A stretch of 64,000 nucleotides of DNA from Paramecium pentaurelia. Lineage: Eukaryota; Ciliophora; Oligohymenophorea; Peniculida; Parameciidae. Every line of letters starts with the position of its first letter. The stretch's first letter is position 1. The position numbers and the translations under genes are program-made. The stretch spans positions 253,836 through 317,835 of the forward strand of contig CAJJDO010000001.1 of NCBI GenBank assembly GCA_905183005.1, written 5' to 3'. Of this stretch, positions 1-11,665 are shown one piece after another. Below the pieces are notes generated by a model. That model saw nothing but the letters and a program-made list of their open reading frames with translations. It made no database searches and was not told where the DNA came from.

Positions 1-108
1 ATTTAAAAATTTATTCTAATTTTAAAGTAATTCTTTGATTATTATTGAATTATATAAAAAGTAATGTTCTTTATCAAAATCTGATATTAATAATATAAAA
101 AATAACTG

Positions 109-1699
109 ATGGATTGGAGAAACAAATTAGAGTTGATTCAAAATAAAATAAGAGGCTAATTACATGCTCGTAAAATAGATGACTTAGAAGGAGTTTACCA
201 ATTAATGGCTGAATTTGATAAAGACAATTCTGGTATCATTTAATATCTAATATAGGTTATTTGGATAAAGATGAATTCTAAAAGTTTCTATCTAAAATAG
301 GTGTCTTTCTTACAACTCAAGAATTAAGAGCAGTCTATGATAAATATGATTCAAATAAAGATGGCAATATAGCCTATGCTGAGTTTGTGAATCTTATAAG
401 AGAAAATATGAGTGAAAGAAGAATCAATGTTGTCAGAAGTACTTTTGCATTTCTTGATCAACAAAGACAAGGAAGACTCTTATTAGAAAACTTGTATAGA
501 CTATATCAAGCAAAAAATCATCCAAGAGTAAGAACTAGATAAAAGACTGCAGATCAAGTTACAAAAGAGTTTGTTAATGCTATCTCAAAAAGAAGCAAAG
601 ATGGTCAAAGTATTAGTGAAGATGAATTCTTAAATTATTATGCTGATTGTAATGCAACTCTTCCAAGTGAAAAAGAAGAATATTTTACAGATGTATTCTT
701 TATTATAATATATTATTTAGTTATTGACTTCTACTTGGGGAGTCACTTCAGGAGCTGATTATGTTTCTCCAGAACGACTTGCATAATTAGAAATTATATT
801 ATTTGAAAAGATAAGATAGAAAACGGTTACAAAGGATGATGAAGGTAAAACAGCTAAGAAGGCCTTTATGTACTTTGATTTAGAGAATAAAGGGACTATA
901 GATATTTATTAATTTGCATAGGCTCTTCAAAAATTTGGATGTGTTTTCAGTGATAAAGAGATTCAAGCATTATTTAATAAATATGATGCTGATAAAAGTG
1001 GAAGATTATGTTATGATGAAATTTGTGGATTGATTGCTTTAATGGGATCTGGAAATAATGCTAATGTTAATCCAGTATTTTAAATTGCAAGAGCTCCCCC
1101 TTAAGAAACCTTAAATCGAATTAGAAATGATTTAGTAAAGAAAGGTTAACATTCTGTAATTAGAATGGCTACTATCTTTGCTAATTCAGATAAAAATAAA
1201 AATGGAACATTAAATAGACAAGAATTTTAATGGGCTATGAAAGAATCTGGATTTTTACTAACTAAAACAGAATATGATAATCTTTTTAGATATTTTGATA
1301 AGAATTGTGATGATGAAGTCTCATTTGTTGAATTCATTAGTTTCTTAAGAAGTATTTTATCTATATTATAATTATATTAGAACCATTAACTTAAAATAGA
1401 GCAGATCTAGTTTGTTAATTATGGAATAGAATATCAAATGGACAACCATCAATATCAATTTAATAACTTAAATGTAAATTAAATATATTAATTTTATAGA
1501 ATGTTATGATGCTTCTAAGAGTCAAGATGTATCTTTAGGTATTAAGACTGTTGCTGATTCTACAAAAGATTTTAATGACATATGGAAAGATGTGTAGGCT
1601 GTAACCTAATAATAATTTATTGATTATTTAACTGATATTAGTGCTCTTATAGAAAGTGAAGCAGCTTTTGAGAAATTCATCAGAAATTCATGGAGATGA
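109..1699 (+). CDS. Calcyphosine-like protein, tandem EF-hand modules
   Basis: Calcium-binding protein of about 490 residues built from two calcyphosine (CAPS/CAPSL)-like modules. Visible EF-hand loops include DKDNSGYLDKDEF, DSNKDGNIAYAEF, DADKSGRLCYDEI, DKNKNGTLNRQEF and a weaker DKNCDDEVSFVEF. The first module carries the typical calcyphosine stretch HPRVRTRQKTA followed by DGQSISEDEFLNYY. The first loop forms only when a 23-nt intron at 233-255 (GTATCA...TAATATAG) is removed. Later introns near 694, 1353 and 1470 restore the frame to the TGA at 1697. The start is the first ATG after an AT-rich leader. The second module lacks full acidic loops at its far C-terminus, so it probably binds less calcium. 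Family membership is inferred from motif order. Calcyphosines are cytosolic or ciliary Ca2+ sensors in animals; a ciliary role here is inference. Confidence 0.85.
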
Positions 1700-1705
1700 A
1701 TATAA

Positions 1706-1709
1706 TAGA

Positions 1710-1745
<36 letters not shown>
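1706..1745. repeat. (TA)n tract
   Basis: An almost pure TA dinucleotide tract starts seven bases after the TGA of the calcyphosine-like gene and fills most of the 75-bp convergent gap to the ALDH gene. Similar tracts follow other stop codons in this window. Confidence 0.9.
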
Positions 1746-1747
<2 letters not shown>

Positions 1748-1774
1748 TTAATTCTTCTTTAAATATTAATGATA

Positions 1775-3345
1775 TCATAAATCACTTTAAAGCTTGTTTT
1801 TAGAACAGCCACAACAACATGTTAAATATATTATTATTACCAATAGGAAGATAATAAATAATAGTTTATACAAAACTTCTGATTAGGTATAGATTCCTAA
1901 ACTAGTCAAAAAATTCATTTAACTTTTTTTGCTGTTTGTGTATGGTGGATATCTAATAAATAAAATATATATTTAATACCTAGCTGATGGATCAATTGTG
2001 GATTTTTCAAGAACAGGTTTTAAATGTTAACATTGATCAAATCCAAATTTACTACCACAAACTCCATAACCACTATCACCTACTCCTCCAAATGGTAATT
2101 CTTGATTAATCAAATGAAAAATGCAATCATTAATACAAACACCTCCTGATGATGTAGATTCAAGAATAGCATTTTTATGGATTTTATTTGTACCAAAATA
2201 ATAGAGAGCCAATGGTTTAGGTCTAGAATTAATAAAATCAATAGCTTCTTCAATCTTCTTATATGTTATAATAGGAAGTATTGGTCCAAATATCTCATTT
2301 TTCATTAATTCACTATTAGGATCAGGATTAACAACAAATGTTGGTTCAATCCATTTTTCTTTTAAATCATATTAACCACCATGAACAATCTTACCTCCAT
2401 GATTATTTAAATATTCAGCAATTCTATTAGTATGGAATTCATTAACTATTCTGTTTAGGCATCCAGATTTTTTAGTTTCTGGTCCATAAAAATCTTTTAT
2501 TTATTATTTAAATGTGTTAACAACATTATCTAATATTGATTCTTCAACTAACACATAATCTGGAGCTACACATGTTTAACCACAATTATATAATTTTGTA
2601 GAAATTACTCTTCTTCCAGCTAAGGCTAAGTCACTTGAAGAATCAATAATGCATGGTCCTTTACCACCTAATTCTAAAATACAAGGAACCAAATTTTCAG
2701 CTGCAGCTTTGGCTACTAATTTTCCTTTTTCTGTTCCTCCAGTAAAAATGATAAGATCAAAAGGTTATTTGGTAATATTAATTGCTACATTTACTCCTCC
2801 TTCTATAGCACGATAGAGGGATTAATCCAAATACTTTGTTATTAATTTAGCTAGGAGATTAGAAATATTAGGAACCATTTCAGAAGGTTTCAAGACAACT
2901 GCATTTCCTGCTCCAATTGCTTGAGCTACCTAAGGTATACAAGTGAAAATGGGATAATTCCAAGCTCCTATAACTAAAACAACTCCATAGGGTTCTGGTA
3001 TTAAATAGCTTGTTCCTGGAGCTGCCATTATGGATGTACTTATGGATCTTTTGGCTGTATATTTGTATATGTTTTTGATGTCACATTCAATATGAGTTAA
3101 AACTGCTTAATACTATACTAATTCACAAAAGAATTAATCTTAATATCCCAGATCCTATAAGATTTTTAGGAAAAAAATACTTTCTGAAAAGCTTCATAAA
3201 ATTCATTTCTTAATTCTTTAAGGCCTCGGAGTAGGTTATGCAACTATTGAAGTCTAAAAGGAATAGGTCTTGACTTTTTAGTCAGGAAATTTGCTTTGAG
3301 TTCTTTAAGAGTTGGAACTATAATAGATACGTCATCCTTAATCAT
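1775..3345 (-). CDS. Aldehyde dehydrogenase, ALDH3 (fatty aldehyde) type with membrane tail
   Basis: NAD(P)-dependent oxidation of long-chain aldehydes to acids. The N-terminus shows the ALDH3 pattern SRPIPFRLQQLHNLLRGL. The core has PYGVVLVIGAWNYP (coenzyme site), ELGGKGPCI (glutamate region) and NCGQTCVAPDY with the catalytic Cys. The C-terminal part reads LPFGGVGDSGYG then RYPPYT, as in ALDH3. Removing a 27-nt intron (GTATTAAAT...TTATTAG) joins RYPPY to a tail ending in a hydrophobic segment and TCCCGCSKNK. This resembles the membrane-anchored fatty aldehyde dehydrogenase ALDH3A2, and the cysteines may be acylated (inference). An intron of about 26 nt near the 5' end joins AFQK to DLGY. 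It is convergent with the calcyphosine gene. Length about 500 residues, full-length for the family. Confidence 0.92.
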
Positions 3346-3397
3346 TGTTTTTGGATATTAATTATTAAACTATATTGATTAATAATATAAATAGGGA

Positions 3398-4657
3398 ATG
3401 TTCTTTGTTTATTTTGCATCTTTAATATATCTTTTAGCAGCTCAAGGAGAAGAAGAATCTATTGAGGACGATGAATTTTTAAAGCCTCCACCTGATGACG
3501 AGGGTTCATTAGCACATCCATTACATAGAACTTATTTATAAGATTCATATTGTATGGATGGGACACAAGCAGCTGCTTATGTTTATGAAGGTAGCACTGA
3601 TGATTTAATAATGTATTTCTATTCTGGAGGAATTTGTGTAGAGGATAGCACTAAATTCCTTAAATATGGAGATTACGTTTATATTGATAATTGCACTCAT
3701 AGAAATACTACATTTTATGGGACTACTAATGGATATCCAGAAGAATTCAATGCTAATTAAGGTTTAATGGGAAATAATAAATATTAGAATGTTCATCTTA
3801 GAAAAGCTCACAAAATGTTCTTAATGTATTGTGATGGTAATATGTGGTATAAACAAATGAATGCTTAAGTCTTTAAAGGAGCATTATCATAAATGAAGTT
3901 AATTCCTAAAAGAATAATATTAGCAGGATCAGGTGTAGGAGGATGGTATTTAGTAAATAAATATAATGAATTAAGAACAGTCATTAAAGAATTTTATTAA
4001 GAAGATGTTGATTTAAGAATACTTTTAGATAGTGTTATTTTTGATATTTCTAGAAATTAAGATATTATAGATGCATATACTGAGGCTACAAAGAGAGTAG
4101 GTTTAACAATGGATGATATTTTCTCTTTTGATGCATTACGAAAGGTAGATGTTCCAACTTTTATTGTACATGCTCAATATGATTGGTGGCAATTAGAAAT
4201 TAGTGATGGTTTTGATTGCATAGGTAAAATTCATTTAGATAAATGTACTCCAAAAGAAAAGAAATAGATAGAAAAGATTAGATTAGGCATATTATAATAA
4301 TTGAAAGATTTGATGAAAGCTAAACCAGATTGGGGATTATGGGCAATAAGTTGTGTATTTAATGAATTGATTATATGGACTGAAGCATGGAATCATCCAA
4401 AATTCTAAGTTCCTATGATAGATGGTGGAAAACTTTCTGATAAATTTTAAGAGTAAAAAATATTAGCTTATTTTTTTAGTTGGCTAGAAAATAGAGGAGA
4501 TAATCATGTACATTATGATATTGTATCATGGCCAGATAATAAACCATGTAGTAATATCTTTCATAATGGTAAGACTGATCCATAATTGGATGATATGATT
4601 AGGAATTATGAGATTAAGGAATCAAGGAGAAAGAGAGAAGAAAAATATGATTTATGA
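3398..4657 (+). CDS. Notum/pectin-acetylesterase family protein, likely pseudoenzyme
   Basis: Intronless, 419 residues, starting with a signal-peptide-like MFFVYFASLIYLLAAQG, so secreted or endosomal. The fold signature of the pectinacetylesterase/Notum family is visible: YFYSGGICVED (oxyanion-loop region), LAGSGVGGWYL (nucleophile elbow), HAQYDWWQL (acid region) and SCVFNELIIW (histidine region). In active members the elbow is G-x-S-x-G-G and the last motif carries His before Glu-Ile-Ile. Here the Ser position is Gly and the His position is Asn, while the Asp is kept. The protein is therefore predicted to keep the alpha/beta-hydrolase fold but not carboxylesterase activity, perhaps acting as a lipid or glycan binder (inference). 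Cysteines are numerous, consistent with an extracellular domain. Confidence 0.8.
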
Positions 4658-4676
4658 AATATAATTAATTTATTTA

Positions 4677-5583
4677 ATGGAAGAAAGCATCTATAATATA
4701 ATAACAGAAGATCCACTTCCCCCTAAGAGATAAAAAAAATATAGATCCTAATTCCCAGGTACAATATAACCATCTTATAGTACATTTGCTAATCACTCAA
4801 ATATTATTTAGGTATAAAAATCAGTATATATACTCAAGGTGAAAAATATAAGTGGAGATTATTAATTATCATCTTATAGATATGCATCTGAAAGTGGAAT
4901 TATAGGAAAAGCAAAAACATGTTTATAATCTTATTTAATATTTTTAGAACAACTTTCACCTATTAAACCAAGAATTATGGGTACAAACAATTTGGATGAA
5001 TGGATTGAGAAAGGATCACTTGTAAGAAGTCAAGAATTTGCTCATTCACATAGAAATAAATTGAAACCATTAGTTCCTAGATCTATTGAAAAACCGACTA
5101 TGGGATTATAATCTAATAGAAATTTTATAGCCACTAACAAGATTGATGTCATTCTCAAATGTTATTTTAATCTTTATTTATAGCTCCAAGACAACAATAA
5201 GAAGATCCTAATTGGTTAACTAAAAAAGATTATGGATAAATTCCATTATATTTGAGTTAAATCAAAGATCAACTCTAATAATCTTATTTAGAAGAATAAA
5301 ATTATGCTAAATAATAATTGGAAGCACAAAATGATAAAATGTAAATATCAAAATATAAATATAAATTAGATAATTATTATAAGAAGATGAATTATAATAA
5401 ATTAGAGAAGGTTTGAAATAAAGATACGATGAAGTTAATAAACAATATTAATAATATACTCACTTAAAAAAATTTGACACTGTTGGATTGAAAAGAAGAA
5501 AAGAATAATTTGAAAAGGAATTGATTCAATTAGAAAAAGACATGGATAAAATGAAAAAATAATATGTATTTGTAGAGAAATGA
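4677..5583 (+). CDS. ENKUR: Enkurin
   Basis: Enkurin is a small axonemal protein; in cilia it is a microtubule inner protein, and in sperm a TRPC/calmodulin adaptor. The N-terminus MEESIYNIITEDPLPP and the later RNFIATNKI are family motifs. Removal of a 23-nt intron at 5161-5183 gives WLTKKDYGQIPLYL, the start of the enkurin domain. A second intron at 5341-5369 (29 nt) restores the frame into a coiled-coil end, GLKRRKEQFEKELIQLEKD, which is the typical enkurin C-terminus. Both introns end in TAG. It starts 20 bp after the Notum-like gene and ends just before a TA tract. About 285 residues, normal for the family. Confidence 0.88.
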
Positions 5584-5622
5584 ATATATATATATATATA
5601 TATACATATATTATTATATATA
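5584..5622. repeat. (TA)n tract between tandem genes
   Basis: TA-rich tract immediately after the enkurin TGA and immediately before the ATG of the TEX9-like gene. It makes up nearly all of this 42-bp intergenic space. Confidence 0.85.
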
Positions 5623-5625
5623 AAT

Positions 5626-6725
5626 ATGAGTAATTATGATGATCTAAGATCTAAAGAAGAATAACTTATGAGAATGAATTAAGAATTAGAATAATAAAGA
5701 AGAGCTTTGAAAGAAGATTATGTATGAAGTTATTTATAGATTTATAGATGAAATTCAAAAATAAAGATTCAAATTATGAAGATGATAATTATGATGAGAA
5801 TCTGGATTATGATGAAAATGAATTCAATGATGTATAATATTATTATATATAATTATTATTAGGTTTATAAAGATGATAGTGATTAAGAATAAGATTAAGG
5901 ATTATAATAATAAAAATATGATTCTTCTGAAGATGAAGATTTTAATAATGATGTTGCTATTCAATAGATGGTAAATTAAGTTAGAAACATCAAGAGTGCT
6001 GAATAAAATAGAAACAATGAATAACCTATAAAATATGATGATAAAAAATAAGAAATTTTAGAATAAGAATTAATAGTTGATGAATAAAGTATATTTATCT
6101 ATATTAAATAGAAAAAATATTAAGAATGCAAAGTTTAAAAGTAGAAGCTTTAAAATAAGAATTAGATAATTTAATTTAATAGAACAAAATGAAAGAAAAT
6201 TTAATTTAAGAAATAGAATAGAAAGGTAAGAATATTTAAGATTAAACCAAAAAATATAATGCATAAATTGTTAATTTGAATGAAAAATATGAATAATTTA
6301 GATAAAAATTATAAGAAACATAATAAAAAACAAAAGCTTCAGAAAAAGAAAATCTAGTAATTACAAAAGAAATAGAATCAGTTAAAAAAGAATATAGAAA
6401 AATTGATGCAGAAGCTAATAAAAAAGATATTGGAATTAATAGAACCATTGAATAAATTTAAAAATTAAAATTAGAATAACAAAAAAATAAATTAACTAAT
6501 AATGATAAATAGAGTGATTTATCTTTAAATATAGATTAATTTAAAAAGGATAATTAAAGAATTGAATAATAAATAACAGAATCACTTTAAGCATTAAAAA
6601 AATAATTAAAATTAATAGACATTCTTAAAAGATAACGTATACATATTATTGCAGCAAGAATGTTTTAATTTATTGAATCAGATTTTGCAAAAACTACTGA
6701 TATTAGTAATAAAATATAATATTGA
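5626..6725 (+). CDS. TEX9: TEX9-like coiled-coil protein
   Basis: The C-terminus reads QALKKQLKLIDILKRQRIH followed by AARMFQFIESDF. This is the conserved end of TEX9 (testis-expressed 9), a centrosome/cilium-associated coiled-coil protein. The N-terminus SNYDDLRSKEEQLMRMNQEL matches the family start. Between them lie an acidic stretch (repeated D/E with N/Y) and about 200 residues of Q/K/E-rich coiled coil. Three introns fit: 5722-5747, one near 5833-5863 and one near 6090-6112. Each is GT...TAG, and each is needed to avoid TGA. It follows enkurin by 42 bp on the same strand. Family assignment rests on the two end motifs; cellular role is inferred from animal TEX9. Confidence 0.75.
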
Positions 6726-6773
6726 ATAAAGTGAAATTTTATTAAATTAAAATGCCAAATATTTTTGTAAATA

Positions 6774-8220
6774 TCAATTTAATTTTTCTTGTTCTACGTT
6801 AGCTTATTTTGAATGTAATTAATTTAAATTCTCCATATCTTCTTCTTTTCTTACATCATCTTTAATCTATTTTTTAAATTAAATTTATTTAATTATTTTC
6901 ATTATACAAGCAAAGAAAGCCTTCAAACAAATTGTTAACCATAAAAATACTTCAATCCCTAAAAATCCTAATGATACTGCAATTGAAATTATATGATATG
7001 GTTCTTAACCATCTATAAGTTCTATTACACCATCATATTGATCCTTTTATAATTATAAGTAAATTTACTTTAAATCCAACAATATTATCATTATTCAATA
7101 ATAAATTAGAATAATGTATCACATCTTCACATTGTTTAATAATATATAATGATTAAGCTAGCATTAATAATAACAGAATCATTCTAATAACTATATCCCA
7201 AATAAATATATTATCCACTTTCAATGCACTAATAAATCTCAAGATAACTGGGAGAGCTGGAATAAGATAACAAACCAATAATAAATAAACCAATGAAGTT
7301 ATTGTACCAGAATTAGACAACACAATTATCTCATCTAAAGAATCAAAAATATTGTATGCATAATCAAATAAATCTCCCAATGCTTCATATTACCATTCTT
7401 TATATCTTCTATAAAATAATGTTTTATTGTATTTTGCACTTATAGTTCTATCAAAATCAGATGCTGAATTAATTGAGTAAAATAATTAGTCATTTACAGT
7501 ATTTAAAGGAATAAAAGTTTCATCTCTATATTCTATATCCTTAGAAGTGAATTTCTCTTCAAGTTAGTCATCTTAAGGTTGATCTGGATATAAATTATAA
7601 TCCTTATTGTTATACACACTAACAAAGTAAGTATCAACCTTAAAATATGCAATTGGCATCTCTTATGGATCAATATCAGTCTTTATAATGCCTTGTTCAT
7701 CAAATTCTATATTAGTAATAGGACAATATTGATAAGTAGATGGAATACAAAACCTCCCATTACTACATGATCTCATTTTTCTCTCTTCACAAGTTTTTCT
7801 AACTCTTCCAAACTATGCATATGTTTCATTTTTCAATCCTAATGTTGCACATAATATAAATTTTTTAGTAGGTAATGGTTCATACACCCAATATTTGAAT
7901 TAATGTTAAGGGATGCTTTTATATTCAACTCCATCTTCTGTAAACGATTTTCTTCCTTACCAAATATAATTATACAACAGTTCAGTCTAATATTTAATCA
8001 CTTATCATACTCCAACTGGACAATCAGGGTTTGAGAATAATTACTATATTTTAAAAATAGGAGGTGATTCCCAAGCATAAAATTCATTTTAGTACCCTAA
8101 TCGTTTATCACTGAAAGCTTCTTCAACACCATCATATGCCCACCAAAAGCAAAAAAATATGAAAATTCTTCCAACAACACTAAAAAATCCAATGCATGGA
8201 TATATGCAATTTTTAATCAT
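6774..8220 (-). CDS. Multi-pass membrane protein with cysteine-rich lumenal domain
   Basis: Not recognised by family. About 460 residues: a hydrophobic segment after KNCIYPCIGF, a long lumenal or extracellular domain with many Cys (for example KTCEERKMRSCSNGRFCI), then three hydrophobic helices (around SLVYLLLVCYLIPALPVI, MILLLLMLAQSLYII and IISIAVSLGFLGIEVFLWL). A charged cytosolic tail ends ANVEQEKLN. An intron GTATGATAAGTGATTAAATATTAG follows CPVG, and a 25-nt intron ending AAAG joins VGFK to DQYDGV. The layout (one N-terminal TM, large domain, TM bundle) is that of a small channel or receptor, but no diagnostic motif is visible. It is convergent with the TEX9-like gene, 48 bp apart. Confidence 0.7.
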
Positions 8221-8590
8221 TTTATTAATACATATATAAATTGTCTTAGTGATAGTGAATTAATTAAAAATAAGATGTAAAATAATCCATAATAAAAGTC
8301 ATTTTATTTGAAAGTATGAAACCAAATTTTTTATCAAAATTAATTAAACTAGTTATAAAATATTAATAAGTAAGTGAAAACTTACACTTAATACATAAAA
8401 TATTCTAAATTGTTAAATTATTTAAATATATTATTAATAAATTAACAATTCCATTCATTTTTAATAATATTAGTAATTAATTGTAATAAATTAAAAAGAC
8501 CTTTATATATTAATATTATAGCTTTAAAAATTAAATCAAAGATAGGAATTTTGAACATTAATAATACATATATATTATATTTAACTGATT
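8221..8590. other. Divergent intergenic region
   Basis: About 370 bp between the start codons of the membrane protein gene (minus) and the MORN gene (plus). It is very AT-rich with no coding-like frame. It must hold both promoters, but I see no distinctive element. Confidence 0.7.
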
Positions 8591-9719
8591 ATGGGATCTT
8601 GCCAGGTTAATTGTTGTGCCATTAAAAACGGAGAATTAGTATCAAAAGATTGTAGAAAGAATGAAATAGATTTAGATAATATTGATGAACTTGATTATGA
8701 CTATGAAAATAAAGCAAATAGCATAGTATCAGTATCCAAACATGAATAAGTAAATGAATCTCCAAAATCAAATAATAAAGAAAGAGAAAAATTTGAAGTT
8801 GATAATGATAGTTAATCCTTAAAAAAGAATTTAGAGCCATAATCACTTAAAGAAGTGACGATAACATATTTAAATTGTGTGGAAAGATAAAAATTTGGAC
8901 CAATTTAATTAGATAAAGGTGCAATATATGAAGGGGAATGGTTGTTAGGTAAAAGAGATGGAATGGGGAAATAACAATGGCCTGATGGTTCAAGTTATGA
9001 AGGCTATTGGAAAGATGATAAAAGCTGTGGTTGGGGGAAATTATTACATGCTGATGGTGATATTTATGAAGGACAATGGTAAAATGATAAAGCAAATGGG
9101 AAAGGCGACTATGTTCATATAAATGGAGCAAAATATTAAGGAAATGTAATCATTTAAATAATTTACTTTAGTGGGTAGAAGATAAATAAGAAGGTTTTGG
9201 AGTTGAAATTTGGCCAGATGGTGCTAAATATGAAGGGGAATATAGATCAGGTAAGAAGAATGGTAAAGGAATACTAATGTTTGTAGATGATTCAAAATAT
9301 GAAGGGATGTTTGTTGATAATTAAATAAATGGATATGGAACATATTAATGGCCAGATAGTAGAATATATTCTGGATAATGGAAGAAAAATAAAATGCATG
9401 GTCATGGATAAGTGAATTGGCCAGATGGTAGAAAATATACAGGAGTAAAATAATTTTAATTTTAGGAATATGTAGATGATAGAAAACATGGTAGAGGATT
9501 ATTTGAATGGGGTGATGGAAGGAAATATGAAGGTATTTGGATTAACGGTAAATTCTTGTATATTTTTTAGGGAAGTAATAAGGAATTGGGATATATTATT
9601 TACCAAATGGAGAAAAAAAATATGGTGAATGGAAGGATGGAATAAAAAAAAGATGGTTAGAAGTAGAAGAGATTGAAAAATATCTTTAAGAAACTAAATT
9701 TAATTAAAAACTAGATTGA
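8591..9719 (+). CDS. N-acylated MORN-repeat protein
   Basis: Starts MGSCQVNCC: Gly2 fits N-myristoylation and Cys4, Cys8 and Cys9 fit palmitoylation, so plasma-membrane or alveolar-membrane anchoring is expected. After an acidic, low-complexity segment of about 100 residues come roughly eight MORN repeats of the form YEGEW..GK..G.G....DG, for example AIYEGEWLLGKRDGMGK and KYEGEYRSGKKNGKGI. MORN repeats are membrane-proximal scaffold or lipid-binding modules. Introns of 26 nt (9146-9171), 21 nt (after YTG) and 23 nt (after WING) each preserve the repeat register, which supports the splicing. About 350 residues. No kinase domain follows, so it is not a plant-type PIP5K. Confidence 0.88.
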
Positions 9720-9858
9720 TTTGGATTTTTCAAGTTGTATTTTATTTTTATCTTTATATTAAATTAAAAATATAAATTAGTTTTATTAATAAACAACTAA
9801 GATTTATTTTATTAAATAATAGTTAAGTTTATACTAATCTAAAATTTGATATTGTTGG

Positions 9859-11628
9859 ATGAAATTTCAATAAAATAGAAAAGGTATTTAAGTAATAATA
9901 ATATAATCAAATAATTTGGATGATTTTGAAATTATAAAATAAAATGTAAATATAATTAAAAATAAACTAAAGAATAGAATCATTGAATTAATTTAATCAG
10001 ATAACATTTTATTAGAATTAATAGATAAATATTATCCTTTTTATATTATATATATATATATTACACTAATAGTAATAATAATAATAATTTTATTATATTT
10101 AGATAATGGTTAGTAATAAAGAATAAGATAGTTGATTTATTATTTGTATAATGAAATTTGTTTGGTTAATTAAATCCACCATTTTTATAATATAAATTAA
10201 ATGATAAAACCAAAAAAGAAATAATATTAAAACAAGATGGAGTAGCTAATACAAAATAAGAGATAGGAACATTTAGAATTATTGAATTAATTAGAGAAAT
10301 TGGAAATATAATAACCAACAAAAGACATTCAATTAATTAAGACTATTACATAATAATAAAAAAAGGAGCAAGATATTGAGATTATAGCAACACCATAATT
10401 AGTATCACCAAAATGGTTAATGAATTTAAAACCTACTATGACATATGAATGTGATGTTGTAATATAAGAAGAGAGTGAATTAGATTAAATTGTTAAACAT
10501 CAATTAAAAGAAAAGATTTAAAAGCAGAAAGTAAAACATACTAATAATGAAATAGGAAATGTAATAATAAGCTTATTTAGAATTGATAAACGAATTAGAT
10601 TTATAATCAAAACATCATGCATATGATGAGAAAGTAAAAGAAGATTTCAAATGCACATATTAATATATGAGTTAAGGTAGATTAGTAAGTATTGACATAA
10701 AGTATTATGATTTCTTAAAATTAAATCCTCAGAATTATGTCAATGATACTATAATAAACTTTTTCTTAAGATTCATAGAGAATGACATCTTTAAAAATAA
10801 ATCTCTACTTATTTATAATACATATTTTTGTACTAGACTGTTATCATTTCATGCAGAATACAAATAAATTTATACTTAATATTTATAGAATAATTAAATG
10901 TTATAAAGATGGACAAAAGAAAACATTTTTATGAAATAATATGTATTATTTCCTTTGCATTTGCGTGAACATTGGGCAGTGATATTTGTAGTAAATCCAT
11001 TGCAAGTTTGCGAATAATTGTGTAATAATAACTATTAATTGAGTAATGATATGAATAAGAATGGGTATTTAATCTATTTTGATTCACTTCTTATATAAGA
11101 TTAAAGGATAGGAATTTAAATTAAATTTTATTTGATGCATGTATATAATTAAGAACACAAAAAATATAGTGATGATTAGATCTATGAGATTGTAATGAGA
11201 TCAACATTTCCTGTACATTAACCTATAGTACCAAGATAGACAAATCTAGTAGATTGTGGATTATATATGTTAGAATATGTAGAGAGGTTTTTAATGAATC
11301 CCAATTAAATTCTTAATAATTTGGAATAGGATCACTTGAAATGGTTTCCAAAAGTGATGATTTTTATTAAACGCATATTAATTAAAAAAATATTAAATGC
11401 CTTAAGTTCTGGATAAAAAGATTATGCACTTAGATACCAAGAAAATTGCAGAATGATTGATCAACAATTCAGTATTTATTTATTAATTATTATATATTAG
11501 CTGATTCAAATTAATATGATTACATTGATGAGTAATTACTTGAATAATTGTAAGTACCACGTTTACAATTTCATTTAAGTGAAGATTATAATTACTATTA
11601 TGATGTTTAACCTAGTGTTGGTGTATGA
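9859..11628 (+). CDS. Ulp1/SENP-type SUMO protease (C48)
   Basis: The C-terminal 230 residues are a Ulp1/SENP cysteine protease that processes SUMO or removes it from proteins. Visible catalytic elements are LREHWAVIFV (His, followed by Trp), YFDSLL (Asp) and PRQTNLVDCGLYMLEY (Gln of the oxyanion hole and nucleophile Cys). Upstream is NPQNYVNDTIINFFLR, the substrate-side start of the domain. The N-terminal part is Q-rich coiled coil. Introns at 10531-10555 and 11472-11500 (both ending TAG) are required. The start is uncertain: frame is open from ATG 9859, but 10040-10100 is a (TA)n/(TAA)n stretch, so an in-frame ATG at 10201 is a real alternative or an unresolved intron lies there. All catalytic residues present, so probably active. 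Confidence 0.85.
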
Positions 11629-11662
11629 TAAATATAAATATATATATATATATATATATTTA
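11629..11662. repeat. (TA)n tract in convergent gap
   Basis: TA tract beginning at the base after the Ulp1-like TGA and filling the 37-bp gap to the converging giant membrane protein gene. Confidence 0.85.
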
Positions 11663-11665
11663 AGA

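Noticed and set aside
8622..9131. Minus-strand open frames opposite the MORN gene
   Set aside because: They are the reverse complement of strong MORN repeats; composition (H/L/Y-rich) is that of an antisense shadow.
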